64,000 nucleotides of DNA, taken from NCBI RefSeq assembly GCF_004917075.1, contig NZ_SSYB01000004.1, forward strand, positions 479,006 to 543,005, read 5' to 3'. Origin of the DNA: Geomonas edaphica (GTDB lineage Bacteria > Desulfobacterota > Desulfuromonadia > Geobacterales > Geobacteraceae). Positions within the stretch are counted from its first letter, which is position 1; each line of letters opens with the position of its first letter. Both the position numbers and the translations under genes were made by a program. The notes below the pieces were generated by a model that saw only the letters and a program-made list of their open reading frames with translations, was not told where the DNA came from and searched no databases. Shown in pieces: positions 57,008-64,000 of the stretch.

Positions 57008-58789
57008 TTACTCAATGGCCATGAAGCGGCAGGCGTCGTAGCAGGACTTGCACTTGGTGCAGTTCTCCTTGACCAGGTACGCCACCTCGCCCTTCTCCCA
57101 CTTGATGGCGTTCGACGGGCAGGCCCTCAGACAGGCGCCGCACTTGACGCACTTCTCGGGGACCACCTGCCACAGGAGGAGTTCCTTGCAGGAGTTGGAG
57201 GGGCAACGCTTATCCAGGATGTGCGCCTCGTACTCGTGCCTGAAATACTTGACGGTGGAGAGAATCGGGTTCGGAGCCGTCTGCCCCAGACCGCAAAGGG
57301 ATGCCTTCTTGATGGTGGCGCCCATCTCCAGGAGGGTGTCGATGTCTTCCATCTCGCCCCGACCTTCGGTGATCCTCTCGAGGATGTCGAGCATGGCCTT
57401 CAGGCCGATACGGCAGGGAACACACTTGCCGCAGGACTCCATCTTGGTGAAGGAGAGGAAGAAGCGCGCCACGTCGACCATGCAGGTGGTCTCGTCCATA
57501 ACGACCAGACCGCCGGAACCCATCATGGCGCCCGCCTTGATGAGCGAGTCGTAGTCGACCGGGGTGTCGAGCACCTCGGCCGGGATGCAGCCGCCGGAGG
57601 GGCCGCCTGCCTGAACCGCCTTGAATTTGCGGTTGTTGGCGATGCCGCCGCAGACCTGGTAGATAACGTCGCGTACCGACATACCGGCCGGAACCTCGAC
57701 GAGACCGGTGTGCTTCACCTTGCCGGTGACCGCGAAGATCTTGGTCCCTTTGGTGGTGTCGGTACCAAGGGATGCGTACCATTCGGAGCCCTTGTTGATG
57801 ATGTGGCGCACGTTGGCGAAGGTCTCAACGTTGTTGATGTTGGTCGGGAAGCCCCAAAGGCCCTTGACCGCCGGGAACGGCGGACGGGGGCGCGGCATGC
57901 CGCGCTCGCCTTCGATGGAGGCCATGAGGGCGGTTTCCTCGCCGCAGACGAACGCGCCGGCGCCCTTCTTGATCCTCATGTCGAAGTCGAAGCCCCAACC
58001 CTTGATGTTCTTGCCCAGGTACCCCTTCTCGTAGCAGGTGTCGAGCGCCTTCTGGAGACGGTCGATGGCGAGCGGGTACTCGGCGCGGACGTAGACGTAG
58101 CCGGCGTCGCAGCCGATGGCGTAGGCCGCGATCATCATACCCTCGATGACGCAGTACGGGTCGCCTTCGAGAATGGAGCGGTCCATGAACGCGCCCGGGT
58201 CACCCTCGTCGGCGTTGCAGATGAGGTACTTGTGGTTGCCCGGGGAAGCGGCGCAGAAGCTCCACTTCATGCCGGTCGGGAAGCCCCCGCCCCCACGGCC
58301 ACGCAGCCCGGATTTCTTCACCTCGTCGATGACCTCGGAAGGCTTCATCTCTTTGACGCACTTCTCGATCGCCTTGAAGCCGTCCTCTTCGAGGAAGGCG
58401 TCGATGCGCTCGGGGTCGATCTGGCCGCAGCCGGTCATGACCACGCGCATCTGCTGGTCGACGAAGGTGTTGTAGTAGGCCTTTGCCTTTTTCTTCTCGA
58501 TGACTTCGTTGGCAACGATGTGCTGGTCGAGGATGGCAGCTACGTCCTCGGGCACAACGAAGTCGTAGGTGACCCTGCCCAGTTCGGGGGTGATGACGTC
58601 GACGAGAACGTCGTTGGCGCACAGGCCGCGGCAGCCGGTCTTGACCACGTCGCAACGCTTGCCGACCTGGGCCACGATCCCCTTCTCCGCTATCAGCCTG
58701 GTGAACTCGGCCTCGACCTGCTTGGCGCCGGCCGAGATGCCGCCGGTACCCTGACAGATAAGTATTTTGATTCCTGCGTTATCGCTCAT
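57008..58789 (-). CDS. nuoF: NADH-quinone oxidoreductase subunit F, extended form
   Basis: A 593-residue NADH- and FMN-binding subunit. The core has GLRGRGGGGFPTGMKWSF (FMN/NADH) and the 4Fe-4S ligands in ESCGKCVPCRIG. It is longer than E. coli NuoF at both ends: an N-terminal thioredoxin-like region (ICQGTGGISAG, TGCRGLCAND) and a C-terminal double 4Fe-4S ferredoxin domain (CVKCGACLRACP, CTKCKSCYDACR). This architecture is known from HydB/HndC-type flavoprotein subunits. The N-terminal 2Fe-2S motif appears to lack one Cys (Gly17 at the expected position). Confidence 0.95.
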   Translation of the reverse strand: MSDNAGIKILICQGTGGISAGAKQVEAEFTRLIAEKGIVAQVGKRCDVVKTGCRGLCANDVLVDVITPELGRVTYDFVVPEDVAAILDQHIVANEVIEKKKAKAYYNTFVDQQMRVVMTGCGQIDPERIDAFLEEDGFKAIEKCVKEMKPSEVIDEVKKSGLRGRGGGGFPTGMKWSFCAASPGNHKYLICNADEGDPGAFMDRSILEGDPYCVIEGMMIAAYAIGCDAGYVYVRAEYPLAIDRLQKALDTCYEKGYLGKNIKGWGFDFDMRIKKGAGAFVCGEETALMASIEGERGMPRPRPPFPAVKGLWGFPTNINNVETFANVRHIINKGSEWYASLGTDTTKGTKIFAVTGKVKHTGLVEVPAGMSVRDVIYQVCGGIANNRKFKAVQAGGPSGGCIPAEVLDTPVDYDSLIKAGAMMGSGGLVVMDETTCMVDVARFFLSFTKMESCGKCVPCRIGLKAMLDILERITEGRGEMEDIDTLLEMGATIKKASLCGLGQTAPNPILSTVKYFRHEYEAHILDKRCPSNSCKELLLWQVVPEKCVKCGACLRACPSNAIKWEKGEVAYLVKENCTKCKSCYDACRFMAIE

Positions 58790-58826
58790 GACAAAAGGTC
58801 CCCTGCTGAGAAATTGACGTCTCGGC

Positions 58827-59333
58827 TTACTTCATCGGCCGTGCGTTGTAGGTTTCAATGATCTCGTCCACTTTCTGGACCGTCATCTTGCCGAATGTGT
58901 CGTCGTTCACCATGGCCAGAGGCGCCATGCCGCAGGCACCAAGGCAGGCCACCTTCTCGAAGGTGTAGCGCAGGTCCTCGGTAGTCTCCGCGTGCCCGAT
59001 CCCGAGGCGTCCGAAGAAGGTCTCGGTGATGCGCTCCGCCCCCTGTACGTGGCAGGCGGTGCCGACGCAGACCCTGATGATGAAACGGCCGCGCGGCTTC
59101 AGGTGGAACTGGGCGTAGAAGGTGAGCACACCGTAGATCTGGCTCGGGTAGACGTTCAGCCGCTCAGCGACCAGGTCGATGGTCGGCTTCGGTACGTACC
59201 CGTAGGCTTCCTGGATGCCCTGCAGGACCGGCATGAGGTTGCCCGGCAGTGTCAGGTACTTGTCGATGACTTCGTTGGCCTCGGTCAGATCGATTTCTTC
59301 GGCCGGAATTTCTTCGGCTGGAGCGTTAGACAT
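58827..59333 (-). CDS. nuoE: NADH-quinone oxidoreductase subunit E
   Basis: A 168-residue thioredoxin-fold subunit with a 2Fe-2S cluster (N1a) held by VCVGTACHVQGA and ACLGACGMAPLAM. It partners NuoF in NADH oxidation. AAAGGAGATGGGGTAA precedes the ATG. The N-terminal PAEEIPAEEIDL stretch is a short acidic extension. Confidence 0.96.
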   Translation of the reverse strand: MSNAPAEEIPAEEIDLTEANEVIDKYLTLPGNLMPVLQGIQEAYGYVPKPTIDLVAERLNVYPSQIYGVLTFYAQFHLKPRGRFIIRVCVGTACHVQGAERITETFFGRLGIGHAETTEDLRYTFEKVACLGACGMAPLAMVNDDTFGKMTVQKVDEIIETYNARPMK

Positions 59334-59364
59334 TTACCCCATCTCCTTTACTTGTTGATTAAAA

Positions 59365-60534
59365 CTAACGGTCAATTTCGCCAAGTACGATGTCTAGCGT
59401 TCCGATGACGGCAACAAGGTCGGCCAGCATGGAACCCTTGGCCATCTTCTCGATGGCGGAGAGGTTCACAAATGACGGCGGGCGGACCCTCATGCGGTAC
59501 GGCATGTTGCCGCCGTCCGACACGATGTAGTAGCCGAGCTCCCCTTTCGGGTTCTCGACGGCCATGTATACCTCGCCCTCGGGGACGGGGAAGCCCTCGG
59601 AAGCGATCTTGAAGTGGTGGATGAGACCCTCGATGGAGTTGTACACGCTATCCTTCGGCGGGTAGCAGACCTGCGGGGCATCGGCGAGGATCGGTCCGGG
59701 CTTCAGCCGCTTCAGGGCCTGGTCGATGATCTTCACCGCTTCGCGCATCTCTACGAGACGTACCTTGTAGCGGTCGAAGGTGTCGCAGTTCTCGCCGACC
59801 GGCACCTTGAAGTCGAAGTCTTCGTAGCCGGAGTACGGCAGGTCGCGCCTGAGGTCGAAGTCGACGCCGGAGCCCCTGAGAGCCGGACCGGAGATGCCGT
59901 AGTCGATGGCGTCCTCGGCGGAGATGACGCCGTTGCCGATGGTCCTCTGCAGCCAGATGGTGTTCTTGGTGAGAAGCCCCTCGTAGGTGTCGAAGTGACC
60001 CGGGAAGGTGTCCACGATCTCCTGCACCTTCTGCTCGAAGCCGGCGGGGAGCTCGCGGGACAGGCCGCCCACGCGGAAGTAGTTGGAGGTCATCCTGGCG
60101 CCGGAGACCATCTCGTAGAGGTCCATCACCATCTCACGCTCGCGGAAGGCGTAGAGGAACACGGTCATCGCGCCGATGTCGAGGGCGTGGCAGGCGATCC
60201 AGACCAGGTGGCTCTTCAGACGGGTGAGCTCCGCCATGATGACGCGCACGAGCTTCGCGCGCTCCGGGACGTCGAGGCCCAGGAGCTTCTCGACGGCCAG
60301 CACGTAGCCCAGGTTGTTGTGCATCGGGGCCAGGTAGTCCATGCGGTCCGTGAGGGGGAGTGCCTGGTGGTAGGTGCGGTGCTCGGCGAGCTTCTCCACG
60401 CCCCGGTGCAGGTAGCCGATGTGAGGGGTGATCTTCTGTATCACCTCGCCGTCCAGCTCTACTACGAGCCTCAGAACGCCGTGGGTACTGGGGTGCTGGG
60501 GCCCCATATTCAAAGTCATTATTTCACTAGCCAT
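59365..60534 (-). CDS. nuoD: NADH-quinone oxidoreductase subunit D
   Basis: A 389-residue 49-kDa subunit, related to the large subunit of NiFe hydrogenases but without the metal Cys. LNMGPQHPSTHGVLRLVVEL and HIGYLHRGVEKLAEHRTYHQ are hallmark motifs; the His and Tyr that contact quinone lie in them. It forms the quinone site with NuoB. AGAGGCGATCA precedes the ATG. It is a separate gene from nuoC, unlike E. coli nuoCD. Confidence 0.97.
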   Translation of the reverse strand: MASEIMTLNMGPQHPSTHGVLRLVVELDGEVIQKITPHIGYLHRGVEKLAEHRTYHQALPLTDRMDYLAPMHNNLGYVLAVEKLLGLDVPERAKLVRVIMAELTRLKSHLVWIACHALDIGAMTVFLYAFREREMVMDLYEMVSGARMTSNYFRVGGLSRELPAGFEQKVQEIVDTFPGHFDTYEGLLTKNTIWLQRTIGNGVISAEDAIDYGISGPALRGSGVDFDLRRDLPYSGYEDFDFKVPVGENCDTFDRYKVRLVEMREAVKIIDQALKRLKPGPILADAPQVCYPPKDSVYNSIEGLIHHFKIASEGFPVPEGEVYMAVENPKGELGYYIVSDGGNMPYRMRVRPPSFVNLSAIEKMAKGSMLADLVAVIGTLDIVLGEIDR

Positions 60535-60589
60535 TGATCGCCTCTATTTTTTGGAAATGGAAATCGTTCCCTGGTTTCGAACTCTCTGC

Positions 60590-61075
60590 CTAAGACAGAC
60601 GCCCCTTGTACGGCTCGCGGTCGGGTCCCTGGAGGGGGTAGTCCTTCCTGAGCGGGTGCCCGACCCAATCATCGGTCATCAGGATGCGCACCAGGTTCGG
60701 GTGGTTCTTGAAGTCGATGCCGAAAAGGTCGAACGCCTCGCGCTCCAGCCAGTTGGCGGAGTTCCAGAGGGCGGTGGCGGATTCGATGGAGCAGTCCGCC
60801 TCGGTCACCGGCGCCTTCACCCTGATCCGGTCCTTGTTGGGGATGGAGAGGAGGTTGTAAACCACCATGAAACGCGGCTCCTGGCCCAGGTAGTCGACCG
60901 CGGTGAGGTCGGAGAGGAAGTTGTAACGCAGGTCGTCCCTGAGGAACTTCAGTACCTCGAGAACGCTCTCCTTCTTGACGATCACCGTCACCTCGCCGCG
61001 ATGCTCCTTGTACTCGAGAAGGGCATCCGCGTAACGCTCCTTCAGCTTCACTACAGCGCGATTATTTTCTGCCAT
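60590..61075 (-). CDS. nuoC: NADH-quinone oxidoreductase subunit C
   Basis: A 161-residue 30-kDa subunit. LSDLTAVDYLGQEPRFMVVY and the signature EREAFDLFGIDFKNHPNLVR, then RDYPLQGPDREP-like ending, identify it. It is a peripheral-arm scaffold near NuoD and NuoB. AAAGGGAAAGGTAAGG lies before the ATG. Confidence 0.96.
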   Translation of the reverse strand: MAENNRAVVKLKERYADALLEYKEHRGEVTVIVKKESVLEVLKFLRDDLRYNFLSDLTAVDYLGQEPRFMVVYNLLSIPNKDRIRVKAPVTEADCSIESATALWNSANWLEREAFDLFGIDFKNHPNLVRILMTDDWVGHPLRKDYPLQGPDREPYKGRLS

Positions 61076-61108
61076 GTCAGCCTTACCTTTCCCTTTGGTC
61101 GTTTTGGA

Positions 61109-61621
61109 TTATGCGGCGGGTTCGAGTCTGTCGCCCAAGCCGATGGAAGAGCCGAAGGAGTTCTTCTCGTTGGCGATCTTGTCCTGAAGCTTCATCAGGC
61201 CATAGAGAAGGGCCTCAGGACGCGGCGGGCACCCCGGGATGTAGACGTCGACCGGGAGCGCCTCGTCGATGCCCTGCACGACGGAGTAGGTGTCGAAGAT
61301 CCCGCCCGAGCAGGCGCAGGCGCCCATAGCAACCACCCACTTCGGTTCCGGCATCTGCTCGTACACGGTCTGAATGACCGGGAGCATCTTCTTGGTGACC
61401 GTGCCGGCGATGATGATGCAGTCCGACTGACGCGGGGAGGCGCGGAAGATGATACCGAAACGGTCCAGGTCGTGCTTGGCCGCACCGGTCGCCATCATCT
61501 CGATCGCGCAGCAGGCAAGACCAAAGGTCATCGGCCAGATGGAGGACTTCCTGGCCCAGTTAACCAGGCTGTCCAGAGAAGTCGTGATGATGTTTTCGCC
61601 CAGCGGCTGAGTTACTCCCAT
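61109..61621 (-). CDS. nuoB: NADH-quinone oxidoreductase subunit B
   Basis: A 170-residue subunit carrying the terminal 4Fe-4S cluster N2, held by the tandem Cys37/Cys38 of [11 protein letters not shown] and by the Cys in [11 protein letters not shown] and [13 protein letters not shown]. It reduces quinone together with NuoD. The ATG at 61621 follows AAAAGGAGCACTGGA and overlaps the nuoA stop by ten bases; the longer frame to 61840 lies inside nuoA and is rejected. Confidence 0.97.
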   Translation of the reverse strand: MGVTQPLGENIITTSLDSLVNWARKSSIWPMTFGLACCAIEMMATGAAKHDLDRFGIIFRASPRQSDCIIIAGTVTKKMLPVIQTVYEQMPEPKWVVAMGACACSGGIFDTYSVVQGIDEALPVDVYIPGCPPRPEALLYGLMKLQDKIANEKNSFGSSIGLGDRLEPAA

Positions 61622-61968
61622 TCCAGTGCTCCTTTTTTCCAAACGTAGATGTAGCCTACGAAGAGTATGACGATGAAGAGGCCCATCTCGGCCAGGCCGA
61701 ACATGCCCAGGCGCTTGAAGAGGACCGCCCAGGGGTACATGAAGACCGCCTCGATGTCGAACAGGATGAAGAGCATCGCGATCAGGTAGAACTTGATCGA
61801 GAAGCGCTCGCGTGCGCTGCCCACCGGCTCGCAACCGCACTCGTAAGGTGCGAGCTTCACCTTAGACGGCTTCTTCTGGCCTATGAGCGATGAGAAGACC
61901 ACCGACCCCAGACCGAACAAGACCGCTATGACCACCAGCACCAAGATTGGCAGATATGCACCAAGCAT
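61612..61968 (-). CDS. nuoA: NADH-quinone oxidoreductase subunit A
   Basis: A 118-residue membrane subunit with three helices. The loop [20 protein letters not shown] carries the conserved Cys and Glu near the quinone tunnel, and [16 protein letters not shown] is the second hallmark. It is the first gene of the nuoA-N operon; CGGGAGGATAAGGG precedes the ATG and a strong promoter lies about 160 bp upstream. Confidence 0.97.
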   Translation of the reverse strand: MLGAYLPILVLVVIAVLFGLGSVVFSSLIGQKKPSKVKLAPYECGCEPVGSARERFSIKFYLIAMLFILFDIEAVFMYPWAVLFKRLGMFGLAEMGLFIVILFVGYIYVWKKGALEWE

Positions 61969-62029
61969 CCCTTATCCTCCCGTACTACCAGGTTGTTGTT
62001 GATTTTCTTTTCAAGCGCGCGGAAATGCC

Positions 62030-62277
62030 GTATACTGCACGCTTCTCGACCAACAAGCCCCGCCGCTTCCGATAGTTAGCAAGCGCTGCGCCTTCGAAAA
62101 AGTATACTGTATACAACATTGCGACCGAAAATTATTTCATTTCACCATCTTTGTCAAGCAGAAATTATCCAGTTATCCCCGAACCGTTTACAGAACGGCG
62201 TATACTTTTCCCAAATTGTATTACACCCTTAGGCCTGCACCCCTCCTGCACCTCTCCCACCCCCTCCGGCCGTATAC
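62030..62277. promoter_or_regulatory. Cluster of five GTATAC palindromes
   Basis: GTATAC occurs at 62030-62035, 62102-62107, 62109-62114, 62200-62205 and 62272-62277. The tandem pair at 62102-62114 falls about 8-20 bp downstream of the predicted nuo transcription start, a classic repressor position. By chance a given hexamer is expected less than once in this length. Confidence 0.6.
62129..62157 (-). promoter_or_regulatory. Predicted sigma-70 promoter of the nuo operon
   Basis: On the minus strand TTGACA (62152-62157), a 17-bp spacer and TAATTT (62129-62134). The -35 is consensus and the -10 close to it. Confidence 0.65.
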
Positions 62278-62372
62278 GAGAAAAGTTTTTAATTCTTGAC
62301 AGAATATCAGCGGCTATGCTAACCAGAGAGCCCGATAGTTAATAATTTCCAGCCAGTTAGGAGAACCCCGTC

Positions 62373-63656
62373 ATGCAAAACAGCCGTTCGTCGCAACTCT
62401 TTCAGCAGGCGCTCAAATCCATCCCCGGCGGGGTCAACTCCCCCGTGCGTGCCTTCCGCTCGGTAGGCTCCGATCCGTTGTTCATAAAGAGCGCTGCCGG
62501 CCCCATGATCTTCGACGAAGACGGCAACGGCTACATCGACTACGTGGGCTCCTGGGGTCCGATGATCGTCGGGCACTGCCACCCGAAGGTGGTCGAGGCG
62601 ATCAAGAAGGCCGTCGATAGCGGCGCATCGTTCGGCGCGCCGACCGAGCTCGAGATCACCCTGGCCGAGATGGTGATCGCGGCGGTCCCCTCCATCGAGA
62701 TGGTACGCATGGTGAGCTCCGGGACCGAGGCGACCATGAGCGCCATCAGGCTCTCCCGCGGCTACACCGGGCGTGACAACATCCTCAAGTTCTCCGGCTG
62801 CTACCACGGCCACTCCGACTCCCTGCTGGTGAAAGCGGGCTCCGGCCTCGCCACCTTCGGGGTGCCCGACTCCCCGGGCGTTCCGGCCGACCTCGCCAAG
62901 CACACCCTGACCGCGACCTACAACGACCTCGACTCGGTGCGCGCGCTGGTCGCCGCCAACAAGGGGACCATCGCCTGCGTCATCGTCGAGCCGGTGGCTG
63001 GGAACATGGGTACCGTTCCGCCGCAGGAAGGGTTCCTGGAGGGACTGCGCGAGATCTGCACCGAGGAAGGGATCGTGCTTATCTTCGACGAGGTCATGTC
63101 CGGTTTCCGCGTCGCCTACGGCGGGGCGCAGGAGCGCTTCGGCATCACCCCGGACCTCACCACCCTCGGGAAGATCATCGGCGGAGGGCTCCCGGTAGGC
63201 GCCTTCGGCGGTAAGAAAGAGATCATGTCCCAGCTCTCGCCGGCAGGCGGGGTCTACCAGGCGGGCACCCTTTCCGGGAACCCGCTCGCCATGACCGCGG
63301 GCATCGAGACCCTGAAGCTCCTGCAGGAGCCGGGCTTCTACGAGAAGCTCGAGGAGAAGAGCAAGTTCGTCGCCGAGGGAATAGCGAAGGCGGCCAAGGA
63401 CGCCGGTTACCCGCTCTACTCGACCCGCGTCGGCTCCATGTTCTGCGGCTTCTTCTCGAAAGAGCCGGTCTACAACTGGGACAGCGCCGCCAAGTGCGAC
63501 ACGAAGGCGTTCGCCACCTACTTCCGCGGCATGCTGGAAGAGGGTGTCTACCTCGCCTGCTCCCAGTTCGAGACCGCCTTCGTGGGCGCTTCCCACACCG
63601 AAAAGGACCTCGAGAAGACCATCGCCGCCGCCGCGAAGTGCTTCAAGGCGCTCTAG
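62373..63656 (+). CDS. hemL: Glutamate-1-semialdehyde 2,1-aminomutase
   Basis: A 427-residue PLP enzyme of the C5 haem pathway. It isomerises glutamate-1-semialdehyde to 5-aminolevulinate. Landmarks are [30 protein letters not shown] (PLP phosphate), [13 protein letters not shown] and [18 protein letters not shown] with the Schiff-base Lys267. TTAGGAGAACCCC lies just before the ATG. Its divergence from nuo couples haem supply and respiration in position, and possibly in control. Confidence 0.97.
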   Translation: MQNSRSSQLFQQALKSIPGGVNSPVRAFRSVGSDPLFIKSAAGPMIFDEDGNGYIDYVGSWGPMIVGHCHPKVVEAIKKAVDSGASFGAPTELEITLAEMVIAAVPSIEMVRMVSSGTEATMSAIRLSRGYTGRDNILKFSGCYHGHSDSLLVKAGSGLATFGVPDSPGVPADLAKHTLTATYNDLDSVRALVAANKGTIACVIVEPVAGNMGTVPPQEGFLEGLREICTEEGIVLIFDEVMSGFRVAYGGAQERFGITPDLTTLGKIIGGGLPVGAFGGKKEIMSQLSPAGGVYQAGTLSGNPLAMTAGIETLKLLQEPGFYEKLEEKSKFVAEGIAKAAKDAGYPLYSTRVGSMFCGFFSKEPVYNWDSAAKCDTKAFATYFRGMLEEGVYLACSQFETAFVGASHTEKDLEKTIAAAAKCFKAL

Positions 63657-63675
63657 GCCGAGCTTTCCCCTTTGC

Positions 63676-63717
63676 GCAAAAAAAGAGGCGCCCGCGTTTG
63701 CGGGCGCCTCTTTTTCT
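63676..63717. terminator. Bidirectional rho-independent terminator
   Basis: An 11-bp perfect stem GAGGCGCCCGC/GCGGGCGCCTC with a GTTT-type loop, A run before and T run after, between convergent hemL and the next gene. Confidence 0.9.
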
Positions 63718-63748
63718 TTGGTGTTGTTGCGGGTGACCGGATGGCCGC

Positions 63749-64000
63749 CTAGGAGGATTTTATCTTCCTGCGTAACGAGAGCATCTCAAGACTCAGCTCG
63801 GCCATGACGCCCACGCGCTGTAGCTCGAAGGCACCCCCGCCTAACCGTCCCTTGGCATCGCTCGCATAGATCACCGCCACAACGTGCCCTCCCATGGAAA
63901 CAGGGAGCAGCAACGCGGACGCGGGCAGTGTCCCACCCATGGCACGCACCACCAAACCGTCGACGTCCCCCTGGGCAAGCTCGCACATGACAAGCCCCTT
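63749..64000 (-). CDS. C-terminal part of a GAF-like signalling protein, continues beyond window
   Basis: The last 84 or so codons of a gene whose start is outside the window. SALLLPVSMGGHVVAVIYAS followed by DAKGRLGGGAFELQRVGVMA and a terminal helix resembles the end of a GAF-type sensor domain as found in many Geobacter signalling proteins. Nothing more can be said about domains or start. Confidence 0.55.
   Translation of the reverse strand, partial: KGLVMCELAQGDVDGLVVRAMGGTLPASALLLPVSMGGHVVAVIYASDAKGRLGGGAFELQRVGVMAELSLEMLSLRRKIKSS

Larger units (their letters stand above)
61969..62372. other. Divergent nuo/hemL control region
   Basis: 404 bp without a gene. It contains the nuo promoter (62129-62157), a likely hemL promoter with TTGACA at 62296-62301 and an extended -10 at 62317-62325, and five GTATAC palindromes between 62030 and 62277. 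Confidence 0.7.

Noticed and set aside
57221-58861. 546-codon plus-strand open frame
   Set aside because: Antisense shadow of nuoF.

Overview
The window looks like a chromosomal segment from a Geobacteraceae-type delta-proteobacterium (Geobacter, Geomonas or Citrifermentans relatives). The evidence is a GC-rich core, a complete nuoA-N operon with separate nuoC and nuoD and an iron-sulfur-extended NuoF, hemL divergent from nuo, a succinyl:acetate-type CoA-transferase, a large multi-PAS hybrid kinase, chemoreceptors and a protoglobin membrane protein. No ribosomal or transfer RNA gene was seen, so the assignment rests on gene content.

Layout. 1-13.6 kb holds sensing and envelope genes: a CZB zinc-binding protein cut by the window edge, a protoglobin-PsiE sensor, a lipoprotein/outer-membrane pair, a MarR-regulated Bcr/CflA exporter, a hybrid histidine kinase and a methyl-accepting chemotaxis protein. 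13.7-26.1 kb is mixed core and accessory: mazEF, a TetR gene divergent from the CoA-transferase, a nitroreductase and ring-cleavage dioxygenase, cysteine-cluster proteins, a Phd/PIN toxin-antitoxin pair, an RcoM-like PAS-LytTR regulator upstream of a double rhodanese, and a porin. 26.6-46.5 kb is an accessory island, mostly AT-richer: higBA, three candidate peptidoglycan-hydrolase/secreted-immunity pairs, two REP-associated transposases with their inverted end repeats and decay products, two TIR-type proteins, a caspase-like protease, an Mrr-like nuclease, a 41-bp tandem repeat, a 1040-residue alphaCTD/sigma-region-4 protein and a DUF4160/DUF2442 pair. 46.6-62 kb is the nuo operon on the minus strand (A to N), followed by hemL on the plus strand.

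The most interesting material is in the island. Two effector-like proteins (a DUF3380 muramidase and a Cys/His amidase-like protein) share a short N-terminal leader carrying two TPGPLGxND motifs. Each is followed by an overlapping gene for a signal-peptide protein, and a third Cys/His plus secreted-protein pair lies nearby. This is the arrangement expected of interbacterial cell-wall toxins with periplasmic immunity, although no secretion machinery is present in the window. A ThsB-like TIR gene is translationally coupled to a caspase-like gene, resembling the recently described type IV Thoeris arrangement. In the core, the nuo/hemL intergenic region carries five GTATAC palindromes, two of them just downstream of a strong predicted nuo promoter, which suggests repression of respiratory complex I.
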